A stretch of DNA of 64,000 nt, from assembly GCA_004835665.1 (NCBI GenBank), contig RBKR01000015.1, positions 434,001-498,000 on the forward strand. Reading direction: 5' to 3'. Numbering within the stretch: the first letter of the stretch is position 1; each line of letters opens with the position of its first letter. The notes under the pieces are model-generated. The model searched no databases and was not told the DNA's origin. It saw nothing but the letters and a program-made list of their open reading frames with translations. This document shows, piece after piece, positions 12,489-22,803 of this stretch. The DNA is from Phoma sp. XZ068. Lineage: Eukaryota; Ascomycota; Dothideomycetes; Pleosporales; Didymellaceae. A program made the translations under genes and the position numbers.

Positions 12489-12512
12489 GAGCTCGAGAGA
12501 CTGTTCGAGCTC
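12489..12512. other. Perfect 8-bp inverted repeat
   Basis: Arms GAGCTCGA and TCGAGCTC flank an 8-base loop. It lies about 80 bases after the orphan TATA box. Function unknown; it could be chance. Confidence 0.5.
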
Positions 12513-12925
12513 CTTGGAATGCTCTAAGGGGCACTACCGTCGATGTGAGAGAATGAAATCGAGGAACCGAATTGCGAAGTCCGTCATGTCCTTCAACTCT
12601 CATATTCCGAACATGATGACAAAAAAACGTCGTACATATCGAAGTGTGTTTGAAATGAGGAGTTCAGTGGTGCAACATACTGTAGCTACATGGCTGGGGA
12701 CTAGGTTTCAGCAAGGGCACATGAACGTCATACTTGCACTTTATGGCTTCGATGATCGATGAGCGTGATGCTGTTAGTTCACTGATAAGTATGCAGGTAA
12801 CGACATAGGATGCACCAGAATCGTAAATACATTAAAGTCTCGTTCGCATCTTGTCGAATCTAAGGTCTATTTGTGCCGTGCAATCGTTGAAGCACTACTT
12901 CTATGTAAATCTTCTCTAAATATAA

Positions 12926-13878
12926 TCAGACCGTGTCGTCGTACTGTACATACCCATTGCGTGATTCCATCTCATGTGTGCCACGTTCTGTGACCCGCTT
13001 CTGATATAAGTCCGTAACTTGCGCTGGGTGTATCACATTGAAGAGGACCATAACCACCAGCATCAGCCCAGCATCGAAAATGAAGAGAAAGTATTCATGT
13101 CGCAGCAGGAAACCGTTGTTTCCCTGCAAGTACTCCACGACGCGGAAAATGCTCCTGATCATGATCAGGCCCGATGCAAGGTACAACACATAAATGTGGC
13201 GTTTCCAAGGCAACTGATGGGTGCTGATAGTATTTGTACTGTCCGTGATTGTGGTTTTGGCTCGTGTAAAGCGATAGTGGAAGATTCCTGCAACCACAAT
13301 GAAGAATCCGAAAAATGCCAGCTGGAGGAACAAGCCAACGACGATAATTTTGTCGCCAACGTGGAGCAGCGTAAGAGTTCCCGCTGACTGGATGCCGCCG
13401 CCTCCAGCCTGAACGACGAAGCTGATTACATCGCCGGTAACAAATATCTTCGTGAGCCATTTTTGACGGATGAGGGAGTATTGTTCTCCATCAACCAAGA
13501 GAATGATTCGGCCGAGAACGATATATATCGACGCCGCGAATAGTGCAGGAGCGATCAGCAGGAGCAGCGACTGCATGATGTACGGGCCAAGGGCCCATAG
13601 ATCGTTTGTTGACAGGATGCGCCCAATATATCCCACGATTTCGACTGAGAACCGTTAGCATGGCCACAGATAGGTAAGTAGTGAGAGCACATACATATGC
13701 CACCGACGACCAGAGGTATAAAGTACCATGTCCGTCTCTTGCAGAGTTGGAAGATGTGCAGAACTGTCGTGAGGCCAAAGAGGGCGGCGAAGACGATCGC
13801 TCCAATCTTTGAAGGGTGGTAACGATAGGGTACCCAGGCGTTAGGGTCGTCGAGAGATGGCCGGTATTGTTCTGCCAT
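12926..13878 (-). CDS. RTA1-family membrane protein (lipid-translocating exporter type)
   Basis: Exons 13878-13695 and 13644-12926 (intron 13645-13694, GTATGT..CAG), 300 residues. Seven hydrophobic helices are visible. RTA1 family signatures are the N-terminal YRYHPSKIGAIVFAALFG, the spliced GGIFEIVGYIGRI, the FVTGDVISFVVQAGGGGIQS segment and the RSIFRVVEYLQGNNGFLLRHE segment. Yeast relatives Rta1, Rsb1 and Rtm1 are linked to resistance to azoles, sphingoid bases or molasses toxins; whether they move lipids themselves is debated. It should sit in the plasma or vacuolar membrane. The splice junction restores the conserved GxFExxGYIGR motif, which strongly supports the intron. The C-terminal tail is short and charged. 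Confidence 0.92.
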
Positions 13879-14650
13879 ATTGGACAGGTTCGAAAATTAG
13901 GTCAGATGCGCGAATGAACTTTCAAAGTGGACAGTAGCAACGACAATGATATTTGAAGAAAACCCCTCAGGTTTAAGAAACCCCATACCGAAAATGGAGT
14001 CGGCGGTGCCCTGCCGCAATCCGCCCAGAGAAGGTCCAACCCCGAGCTTAGATGCGTACGAGATACGCCTCGGAAGTGGTCCGCGATTTACGCCCTACCA
14101 AGCGCTCCGACACAGTCGGAACGACATCATGGGCTCGGAGCAATCAAGACACGGGACTGGGGTCTCCCTCTCATGCTTCCCAAAAAAAAAAAAGAAGAAA
14201 AAGTCGAATGCTCTTAAAACTACCTTGCCAATTCAGTTTTCAGGACCCCTGGTGGTTTGTGGTTCTCGCTCAGTATACCAGCTAACGAGCGTTTTGCATG
14301 ACTGCCATTACCAGTACTCTCAAATGTTTAACAAGCGCATGTCGATAGCTTCAAAATCTCTGCAAACATGTATTTTTATGCGCGTTTGTCTCTTCTCCAA
14401 CGGTACCAGGGGAGGCGCAGCAACGCAGAGGACCACGCCTAAACTTCGGTCCGAACGAAAACCAAAGTGCGTATTTCGTTTACGCGTCTCGTACCTCGTC
14501 ATTTGCCTGGACATTGAGGAAACTGTTGGTGCTTCATTTTAGCACGAGTGAGGATGACAATGCGTATCTCGTACATAAGCCTGCACCAGTCGCGCTGGGC
14601 CTTCGTACTCCTCATATCGCAAGCAGAGAGTGCTAGCCAAACAGTCGGCA
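13879..14650. other. Intergenic region (divergent promoter)
   Basis: Shared 5' region of the leftward RTA1 gene and the rightward Zn2Cys6 gene. It holds an A-rich run near 14169-14200. A 198-codon frame without other support crosses it. No known operator recognised. Confidence 0.45.
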
Positions 14651-15922
14651 ATGAGTAAACGACGTGCGCATCGAAAGTCACGGGGTGGATGCACGGAATG
14701 CAAACGCCGCCATATTAAAGTATGTATTCTGAGATGTTCATTCGGGCCAACATTGACATGAACCTAGTGTGACGAAGAAAAGCCTCAGTGCCTGCATTGC
14801 GTTCGCCATAATATACCTTGCATCTACCGTCAAGGCCCAACAGCTACTGGTGATGTGTTTCCAGCGGAAGACTCGTCGCCTCAGTCAGATTCCTCATGGC
14901 AATCCATTAGACCAAACGATAGTGGTCAGATCTCCCCTGAGGTGGTCAATGTGGCTGATGCTACAGCAAGCTCCCTTTTCACGATGTGCGACATGGCTCT
15001 TCTGCATCACTGGATTACAGTCGCTGGTCATAGCATCGTCAAATCACCTGACATCGATCATTTCTGGCATACTGTCATGCCATCGATTGGCTTCAAATAT
15101 CATTATGTCATACACAGCATCCTCAGTCTCTCGGCATTGCATGTTGCCCACTCAAGTCCTTCCGAGAGAGATACTTCTTTGATTGTTGCCGCAGAACATC
15201 GTAGCAAAGCGCTCGATGGGTTTACGGAAGACCTCCGCAGAGTCGGACCGAGCAACAGCAGCGCTGTCTTCGCGAACGCAACGCTGACTTTCTTCTACGC
15301 ATTTGTTTCGTTCAGTAAGACATTTGATGATACTTGCGCCAACACGAACGCTCGAGCCGCTCGAACAGCTCGAATACTTGGCGCCGAATGGATTCCGCTG
15401 CTTCGCGGCACTTCCGCTGTGCTTGAGCCTGTTCACAGATACGTTTGGGAAGGACCGCTCCGCCCACTTTTGGAACTCCATCACTTTGATGATCTTGACC
15501 TTACAGACAGCGTGCCTAGCACCTATCGTAAACAGCTCATGGAAATCCAGGATATCTGGTCCGCAGACGAACATGCTGAAGTATATAACGAGGCATTGCG
15601 TTTCTTGGAGAGGTGCAGCGCATGGATGGAGCATTTCGACAATTTGCAAATTGGCGCTGAAGGATCTTCCCGATATAACAGATGGCATTCCGGACCGTTT
15701 ATTTGGCTCTTCAATGCTCCGGACAAATACTTTGTCTTACAGCAGCAGCGGCAACCGTCTGCATTGATCATCTTCGCGTATTACGGGGTTTTACTTCACG
15801 AACTGGATAGCTATTGGTGGGCGGAAGGATGTGGGCAAAGCATCGTCAGTGTTGTTGATGAATGTCTAGGACCATACTGGAGCTCGTGGATAGATTGGCC
15901 GAAACAGGCCGTAGGACTATGA
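14651..15922 (+). CDS. Zn2Cys6 binuclear-cluster transcription factor
   Basis: Exons 14651-14719 and 14768-15922, 407 residues. The zinc cluster is at residues 14-41 with spacing C-x2-C-x6-C-x6-C-x2-C-x6-C. It is interrupted by the 48-nt intron directly before the third cysteine, a common intron position in this family. Basic residues flank it (MSKRRAHRKSRGG). The remainder is a helical fungal-specific regulatory domain beginning ALLHHWITVAGHSIV and ending near WSSWIDWPKQ, as in the Upc2/sterol-regulatory-like class of small C6 proteins. It would act in the nucleus as an activator or repressor. Divergence from the RTA1 gene makes that gene a possible target, but no site is proven. Targets cannot be deduced. 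Confidence 0.9.
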
Positions 15923-16400
15923 AACCACTGATTGCAGATGAAGATCTCGAACGTCGACAACACTGGATGCAAGTCCGTCGTCCTTGACGTTGTGAAAGAA
16001 GTTCAGTGTCAAATCGCGCATCGCCTGCAACATAATGAGATTTTCATGGACTGCAAGGATGATTGGGGATGCTGGACAGCCCTGTAGTATGAGGATCGCC
16101 GATGCAGGGTCACCCAAGCATTACGCGACGAGCTAGAGCGGAACGCGGTGTGGGTAGCGAGGGTACGAGATACGCAATGCAATTAGGGGCCTAGCGCATC
16201 CGCTAGTTGAAGTAATGCAACGGTACTTCAAAGCTTCCGCATTTGGTGCAGAGCTCTCACAGCCCCAAGAACATTACGCGGTTGCTGTTTTACGAGCTAT
16301 ATTGTGTCGGTATCCCATTACAGATACTGTGTGTGCCTGGCCGACGAATCCAACAGTTAAATCATAACACTGGGAAACTCGAGCCACGTCTACTACCTCC
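15923..16400. other. Intergenic region
   Basis: Promoter of the sterol-glucosyltransferase-like gene. No element recognised. Confidence 0.45.
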
Positions 16401-19216
16401 ATGATAGACAGAAAACCCCTCCCCGGTTCAGCTAAGGTTCCTGGAACAGCTCAATCAGCGCAGAACACGTCAAGAACAGATTGGTCAGACAAGCACGATG
16501 AAGAGACGTTGAACGAAGGCGCCTCGCATCCGGGGCACTCACAGTCTGCGGCTCCCCCATATGATTCAATCAGTGCAGCCTCACAAGTCAATGGTAGGTG
16601 ATAAGCAGTCTTGTCTAAGCAGGAATGTTTAAGTGCTAACGAACCCATAGATGATGGACGCGTTGATGTTGACCTTGACTCGAAATTAGCGCGAGCGCTC
16701 TCGTTTCTCTATCCCACTTCCCCCGATCAAGTCGTCGACGAGAGACCGCCAGATTATCTCGAATCGGCTGTGACAGCGGATTTAGAATGCTTCCCGGTCA
16801 AACTAAACATTGTCATACAGGTAGTAGGCAGCCGTGGAGATGTTCAGCCGTTCATTGCGCTGGGACACGAGCTTCGCAAGCATGGGCACCGAATCCGAAT
16901 AGCCACGCATGACATGTTTGAAGATTTTGTACGAGGTTCCGGATCAGGTCTCGAGTTCTATCCAATTGGCGGCAATCCTTCTGAACTGATGGCCTACATG
17001 GTCAAGAATCCAGGCCTGATACCGAGCATGAAGACCATACAGGCTGGTGAAATCAAGAGGAAAAGAATGATGATTAGGGAGATGCTTGAGGGGTGTTGGA
17101 AGTCGTGTATCGAGTCTGATACCCGTACTAATGAACCTTTTGTTGCCGACGCCATCATTGCTAATCCACCGAGCTTTGCGCATGTGCATTGTGCGCAAGC
17201 ATTGGGCATCCCAGTTCATATGATGTTCACTATGCCGTGGACAAACACGAGAGCATTCCCGCATCCTTTAGCCAATCTAAAGAATGCTGACGGTAGGGAG
17301 AATGTTGCGAATTACCTCTCCTACGGTGTTGTCGATTGGCTCACATGGCAAGGGTACGCTGATGGTCTTCCACGGCAACCTTTTGATCGGACTCAGAAGC
17401 TAACGAGCACACTAGACTTGGAGACGTCGTAAACAAGTGGCGCGAAACACTTGATCTCGAAGAAGTAGCAATGTTCGATGGTCCAAGCCTCGCGGCTACC
17501 CTCAAGGTGCCTTTCACCTACTGTTGGTCTCCAGCCCTTGTGCCAAAGCCAGCAGATTGGCCATCGTACATCGATGTCTGTGGATTCTTCTTTAGAGACC
17601 CTCCCAATTACGAGCCAGAACCTGAACTTCGATCGTTCATCGAGGGTGGTTCACCACCAGTCTATATTGGGTTTGGCAGCATCGTGCTTGAGGATCCCCA
17701 TAGGATCACTGCGGCAATTATGGAGGCAGTGGAGAGACTCGGATGCCGCGCTATCGTTTCGAAAGGCTGGTCGAATTTGGGTTCTAACGGCGAGTCCCAC
17801 AAGGACGTGTTATTCATTGGCGATTGCCCTCACGAGTGGCTGTTCCAACATGTGGCGGCTGTTGTTCACCACGGAGGCGCTGGAACCACCGCATGTGGTC
17901 TAAGGAATGGCAGACCGACTACGATCGTACCCTTCTTTGGCGAGTAAGTTTTTGGAAGCACATCCTATGTAGTTTCTGTTCTGACATACGTACAGCCAGC
18001 CATTCTGGGGTAAAATGTGTGCTGCTGCAGGAGCGGGACCCGCACCCATACCGCAAAAGGAGCTCACCACAGAAACATTGTCGCAAGCGATAAAGTACTG
18101 TCTCTCAGACGAAGCAGCCAAAGCAGCTGCAGCCATCTCGCAGAAGATGCAGGCCGAGGTTGGTGTCAAAGCCGCGGCCAGGTCATTTCATCAGCACTTG
18201 CCAATCAAGCAAATGAGATGTGACTTGATCCCGCACTTACCAGCATCCTTTCGCTTCAAGAAGGGGGGAAATGGTGTAAAGCTTTCTTCACTTGCGGCAG
18301 AGCTTGTGCTTGCCAATTCTTCGAAAGATGCAAAACATATCGAGTTGTAAGTCTCAAACTGCCTGAGTCGCTTTATTTGGGATGAATAACGCTGATGAAA
18401 AGCAGATATCAAAGTAAAATCATCATCATAGAACCGCGTCGATGGGATCCCATCACAGGTGGTGCTTCTTCGGTTCTCGGTACTGCAGTCGATCTTGGGA
18501 CATCTGTAACTGGCATTTTCACCAAACCATATACTGAATACCGGGACGACCGCGACAGACGCGCTTACGAAGATTCGAATTTGGATGCCTCGGAGGTTGC
18601 CAAAAGCCAGAGCAGGTCCTCAGATAAAGGCAATGCGGCTTCAGATGGCACCAGCACCCCACTATCAACGAAGCGTAAGCCGATGTCTGCTGGTCAGGCA
18701 GCAAGCGCGTCTGGCATGAGCATTGCGATGCTGGGGCCGAAAGCCCTGAAAGGCATGACAGTTGACATCCCTCTTGCAATCACAGATGGCCTGAAAAACG
18801 TCCCCCGAGCGTACGGCGACACCGTGCGAGACCATGGCCCAGTGACAGATTTCAAGAGTGGAGCAACGGTCGCTGGCAAAACTTTCGCTTATGGTTTCAT
18901 GGACGGTCTTAGCGATGTTGTCATGAAGCCGTACCAGGGAGCTCAGAAGGAAGGTATGTTGGGCGCTGCGAAAGGACTAGGGAAAGGACTGGTAGGCATG
19001 ACAACTAAGACTGGAGCTGGCATGTTTGGCCTGATGGGTTACACAGGTGCTGGCATTGCGAAGAGTCTGAGGACAGCAATGCACACCAAAACTCGAAAGC
19101 GCATCGCTGAAGCAAGGCATACGGAAGGGCGGTGGCTTATTGAGCAGGGCAAATATGGTGCCCCTGAAACATCATCTTTCGCTTCGAGATTTGAGGCGTT
19201 AACGCGGAACAAGTGA
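16401..19216 (+). CDS. GT28/UDP-glycosyltransferase, sterol 3-beta-glucosyltransferase-like, with Gly-rich C-terminal extension
   Basis: Five exons (16401-16593, 16651-17353, 17416-17943, 17996-18346, 18406-19216), 861 residues. After a disordered N-terminus, residues about 115-560 form a GT-B fold. The N-terminal half starts VQVVGSRGDVQPF-like (VIQVVGSRGDVQPFIALGHE). The donor-binding half carries VVHHGGAGTTACGLRNGRPT and PFFGDQPFWGKM, the signature of sterol glucosyltransferases of the Atg26/Ugt51 group. Unlike Atg26 I see no GRAM or PH domain. Instead the last 270 residues hold a basic linker and a region of Gly/Ala-rich amphipathic segments (GLSDVVMKPYQGAQKEGMLG, then GLGKGLVGMTTKTGAGMFGL). 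Their pattern recalls C-terminal repeats of VPS13-type lipid-transfer proteins; that likeness is inference. Probable role: glucosylating sterol or another lipid at a membrane. Confidence 0.88.
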
Positions 19217-19349
19217 TGGAGATTCTGTTCGTCTTACTTTTAGCCGTTGAGTTGGTTATAGAGAGTGATGCAACAACATAGAAAATGTCAATGTGATCGA
19301 ATTGTAAAACCTATATACAAGGAAAAGGAAGTTACAGCACCCAGGTGCT

Positions 19350-20555
19350 TTAGTAGTTGCTCGGAACAAGCGAGTTTGCCCAGTCCTCTACAGTCTTGAA
19401 CTTGCTCTCAACATCGTCCGGGATACCGTTGCCGTTTGCATCAGTCCACGGAGTACCTCCAGCAATGGTTCCAGGTCCATTCATCGGGCTTGCATTCTCG
19501 TCGCTGATCAGTTGCCCACTCTTGCCGTAGCTCTTCAACTCCTCAATAAGTCGTTGATCGACAGCATCGCGAACCTTGCTGGCTCCGACTGACGACTGAA
19601 CATATGTCAAAGCATCGGCGGCAGAAAGTATCTTAGCAGGTTCTGGGTGTGCAAACTTGGTTGTCTGAACAACCATTCCGCCATAGTTCGAGCTTGTTGC
19701 ACCGAGCTGGGTACCGCTCAGGGCTCCGTTTTTATCGGAATCGTAGAAGTTCTTCTCGACGTAGCCCTTAAAGTTTGCGTTGCCGCGCGTAAAAGCAGTC
19801 ACACTGGTGCTAGGTCCACTGATGAAGTAGTTGCCAATGATGTTCGCCTCCGACTGTCCAGACGAGTCTCCGGCAATGTAGCCGCCACCTCCACCCCAGT
19901 TGTACACTACATTGTTGATAAAGTCGTTTGTGCCCTTTACCTTCGGGTTGCGCGTCTTGTTGTCGATGTAAAGGTTTCGGAAGAGACTGATACCGTTGTC
20001 GAGTTCAGTCTGCATAAGGCCACCGCAGCTGTGCGTCTCCAGACCTTGCGAGATAATGCTATTCTGGATTGTGATATTTGCGGCTGCGCCGTTGATGGAA
20101 AAGGTCTCGTCGCGGCCCCATGAGACGCTAATGTGATCAAAGATCATGTTCTTCCCTTCGGCGATACCGGCTGCATCCTTCCCACTTGTTCCTCCCTTGC
20201 CCATGCGAATGCGGATATAGCGTACGATAGCATCATCGGCGTTTGAGAAGGACCAGCCATTGCCGTAAACTGTGATGCCATCACCTGGTGCAGTTTGGCC
20301 TAGGATGCTGACGCGCTTTGAGACAACAATGCGCTCTTTGATCTTGATCAGACCGCCGACTTGGAAGACAACTATACGATCTGGTTGTGAGACTGCATCA
20401 CGGAGCGAGCCAGTACCGGAATCGTTCAGGTTGGAGACAACGTAGACTTTGCCATTGCGGCCGCCAATAGCATCTTTGCCAAAGCCTTCAGCACCAGGGA
20501 AGGCGAGCGCCGATGCAGTGCTGACCAGCAGTGGAAGGTAAGAAAGGAAGTGCAT
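19350..20555 (-). CDS. Secreted pectate lyase-like protein (PL1 type, right-handed beta-helix)
   Basis: Single exon, 401 residues. The ATG at 20555 was chosen because it opens a signal peptide (MHFLSYLPLLVSTASALA) directly before mature AFPGAEGFGKDAIGGRNG. The body shows the pectate-lyase-C layout: SDSGTGSLRDAV-type turn (LNDSGTGSLRDAVSQPDRIV), TAPGDGITV, IVRYIRIRMGKGG, and FDHISVSWGRDETFSI with conserved Asp residues expected to bind calcium. The C-terminus has DANGNGIPDD, which looks like an isolated calcium-binding loop. The enzyme is expected to cleave de-esterified polygalacturonan outside the cell by beta-elimination. A pectin methylesterase 4 kb away would supply that substrate. It converges on the glycosyltransferase gene with only 133 bases between stops. 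Exact PL subfamily is not certain. Confidence 0.88.
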   Translation of the reverse strand: MHFLSYLPLLVSTASALAFPGAEGFGKDAIGGRNGKVYVVSNLNDSGTGSLRDAVSQPDRIVVFQVGGLIKIKERIVVSKRVSILGQTAPGDGITVYGNGWSFSNADDAIVRYIRIRMGKGGTSGKDAAGIAEGKNMIFDHISVSWGRDETFSINGAAANITIQNSIISQGLETHSCGGLMQTELDNGISLFRNLYIDNKTRNPKVKGTNDFINNVVYNWGGGGGYIAGDSSGQSEANIIGNYFISGPSTSVTAFTRGNANFKGYVEKNFYDSDKNGALSGTQLGATSSNYGGMVVQTTKFAHPEPAKILSAADALTYVQSSVGASKVRDAVDQRLIEELKSYGKSGQLISDENASPMNGPGTIAGGTPWTDANGNGIPDDVESKFKTVEDWANSLVPSNY

Positions 20556-21449
20556 TTTGGAGAATTGAATGGGTTGTAAAAGCAACCCTTCAAGTGGAGA
20601 GCAAATCACTATGTACTTTGCGCAACCTTATATGAAGGACTCAATGGGTGATTACCACGTTTCGTCACGACTCAGGCTATTCCCTAAATGAGAGAAGACA
20701 GCGCTCTCAAAGCGGTATAGAAATGAACGTGCCTGCTTTTTCATTTCGAAACATGTGTCGCATGTTTTGTGTTGAATCCTCCTCCAATCGCTGACGATTT
20801 AGCGGCGATCATTACCGCGCCCGAAACTCGACAGTCTTTAGTGCAGGCAACTGCTCGGAAGAATTAATAGCGAGACAATCTACACATTTATTGCACGAAA
20901 CCCATTGTGGTGACCACCTTCCCCGCTCGCTAAATCATTGATCCTGTAAGGTTCTAGGTACAGACGATCGAAAGGTGGAAGAATCGTCGGCTGTACGCAT
21001 CCGAGCCTCGTAGCCATCAACCAAATCGGGTACCTCGTAGATGAGGAATGGCTGTCTCTAACCTGTGCTATTGGTTTTCGGACTTTATTGAACACATCAA
21101 AAGAAGCGAAGCTTGAGCCGGGGGCGGGTCTACTAACCTGGTAACTTCATCCTTGGTCTAGCGTGGACGCAGTCAATAATGCTTTTAGCCTTCGCTTTAA
21201 GCGGGTTTTGGTCAAAGCAAAGATGATAGTACTGTCCGTTTCAATTTCAGCATGCTGAATAAGAACCAGTCGGTATTAAGATCGATTGCTACCTCCGAAC
21301 CCTACGTAGAAGCTGTGAGATGTGAAGTGTCAGGCCAGCTCAAACATGATATTTGTGACCATCGCAGCTCCTTTCGGAACCGGGTTGGAAGGCACCCGAA
21401 ATGACAGAATAGAGCAAGGCCTCGACATGTTCAAATAGGCGATTTGTGC
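20556..21449. other. Intergenic region
   Basis: Pectate lyase promoter and the 3' flank of the small secreted protein gene. No gene, repeat or RNA recognised. Confidence 0.45.
20627..20632 (-). promoter_or_regulatory. TATA box of the pectate lyase gene
   Basis: TATAAG on the minus strand lies about 75 bases before the ATG at 20555. Confidence 0.45.
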
Positions 21450-22144
21450 TCAATCGGAAGGACTGTCACTCTGGAGTACAGGAACTAGATCGAATTGTAT
21501 TGGGTGGTGAATGCCGGCGTTGCCCTTCCAGTATACATGCCAACCCTCCTTGCCAGCGTCCTTGAAGGGCTCCCACTTGCCTTTGAAGCCTCCGAACTTG
21601 AAGTTGTGGTACACATTGTCGTCATCAAGGTCTTCAAAGGTCCATTCATCAGCAAGACAATCGTAACCCTCAGGGCAAGCGTCAGTTTGTGTCTCAAATG
21701 ACTCCTGTAGAGGAGTTGGAAGGTACACAATTTTCAGACTGACTGTGCGAGTCGCGTTGTGGGCGAGTGATGCAAGGTAAGGCGTCCTGGAAAGATCGTC
21801 ACCAACACCTTCTCCACGGAGGGCGTACTTGTTGTCATCGTCGCGAAGGCGTATAGGAAGAAACTTGAGCGGCGGTGTTTCGGGATTTATGGTGAAGTTC
21901 TCGAGTCCCAGACGGTCGGTGGTGGGCAGGTTTACTAAGTGGCGTCCGTGCCATGGTTCATCTGGGCTGTAAAAATAATAAGTACATGGACCTATTTTGT
22001 CGTACAGTCAACTTACCAATTGGCGCGAAGAGTGTAGAGCTGGGCATCGCGCAAGATCCAACTCTGTGGAACTGGACTAGCAACCACCGCGATAATGGTT
22101 GCGAGAAGGAATGCCAACATGGCGGCTGGAAGGATGTGTGTCAT
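21450..22144 (-). CDS. Small secreted protein, unknown function
   Basis: Exons 22144-22017 and 21966-21450 (intron 21967-22016), 214 residues. The N-terminus is a signal peptide (MTHILPAAMLAFLLATIIAV, then VASPVP). The mature protein is acidic and aromatic-rich, with NCPDEPW created at the splice junction, one NxT/S glycosylation site near LENFTI and another at HNATR, and a CPEGYDC motif. It ends hydrophilic with no membrane helix or GPI signal, so it is probably released. Only three cysteines lie in the mature part. I recognise no enzyme family. Its position between a pectate lyase and a pectin methylesterase is compatible with a role outside the cell on plant tissue, but that is context only. 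Confidence 0.75.
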
Positions 22145-22803
22145 TGTAGTTATATGGTGAATGTTCCAAGAGTTGCAGTGACGTGACTAGGTAAGGGATC
22201 CACGTGGCAGGCGCTGTGGGTGAAAGCGGACGCGCGGTGTGGAGTTGCGGGATATCCTGCGAGTGTGGGAATTTCCAAAGGTAACTGCTCTTCACTGAAA
22301 ATTTCTTTCATAGCACGGTAGCTATTTCGCGGGTCAGTCTTTGATAGGGTTGACCAGAATCGGCATTACGAAGAAACGGGTCAGATATCATTCAAGCACA
22401 AAGCAAGGCGAAGCTAAGTTGCAAAACTCATCCAACGAAAAGATGCCCGTGTCCCTGACTTCATTGATCTTGACAAACTGTGCTATGGCGTGGATACGAG
22501 ATTGACTGGTCACAAGTCTACGTGGTTTTCTCGGTCACACTTGCAGACCAAACCGAATAAACTATTGTGTCCACGTAGGTTTATGCGTTGCGTTGGCTAT
22601 GCAACCACATTCGCACCACAGTTGCAGAAGATCGTGATGGTCTCATCTAAGTGCTGATTGTACTTCAGTTCGTGGAAGTCAATGTCTTCGCCGCTGATCA
22701 GGAGTGACATTATGTTCGCCCTTGCGTAGGATCATACGGAAGTGTTGCCAAGGAGGAAGGTTGGGCAGCAGGGCTGGTCGCTGCAGCGTCGCACAGACTC
22801 AGG
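22145..22803. other. Intergenic region
   Basis: Promoter of the small secreted protein (reading left) and the 3' flank of the CHORD-like gene. No element recognised. Confidence 0.45.

Larger units (their letters stand above)
11955..12925. other. Intergenic region between convergent genes
   Basis: It lies between two convergent 3' ends yet contains a clear TATAAATA at 12406-12413, a stem-loop at 12489-12512 and short ATG frames at 12239-12451 and 12613-12762. None of the frames matches anything I know. An unannotated transcript is possible. Confidence 0.4.

Noticed and set aside
13154..13169. 16-bp perfect palindrome CCTGATCATGATCAGG
   Set aside because: It lies inside the RTA1 coding exon and is explained by codons for ordinary residues; no regulatory reason to keep it.
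14169..14200. A-rich run as a possible poly(A) tail of a retroposed element
   Set aside because: No target-site duplication or reverse-transcriptase remnant nearby; simple low-complexity DNA is sufficient.
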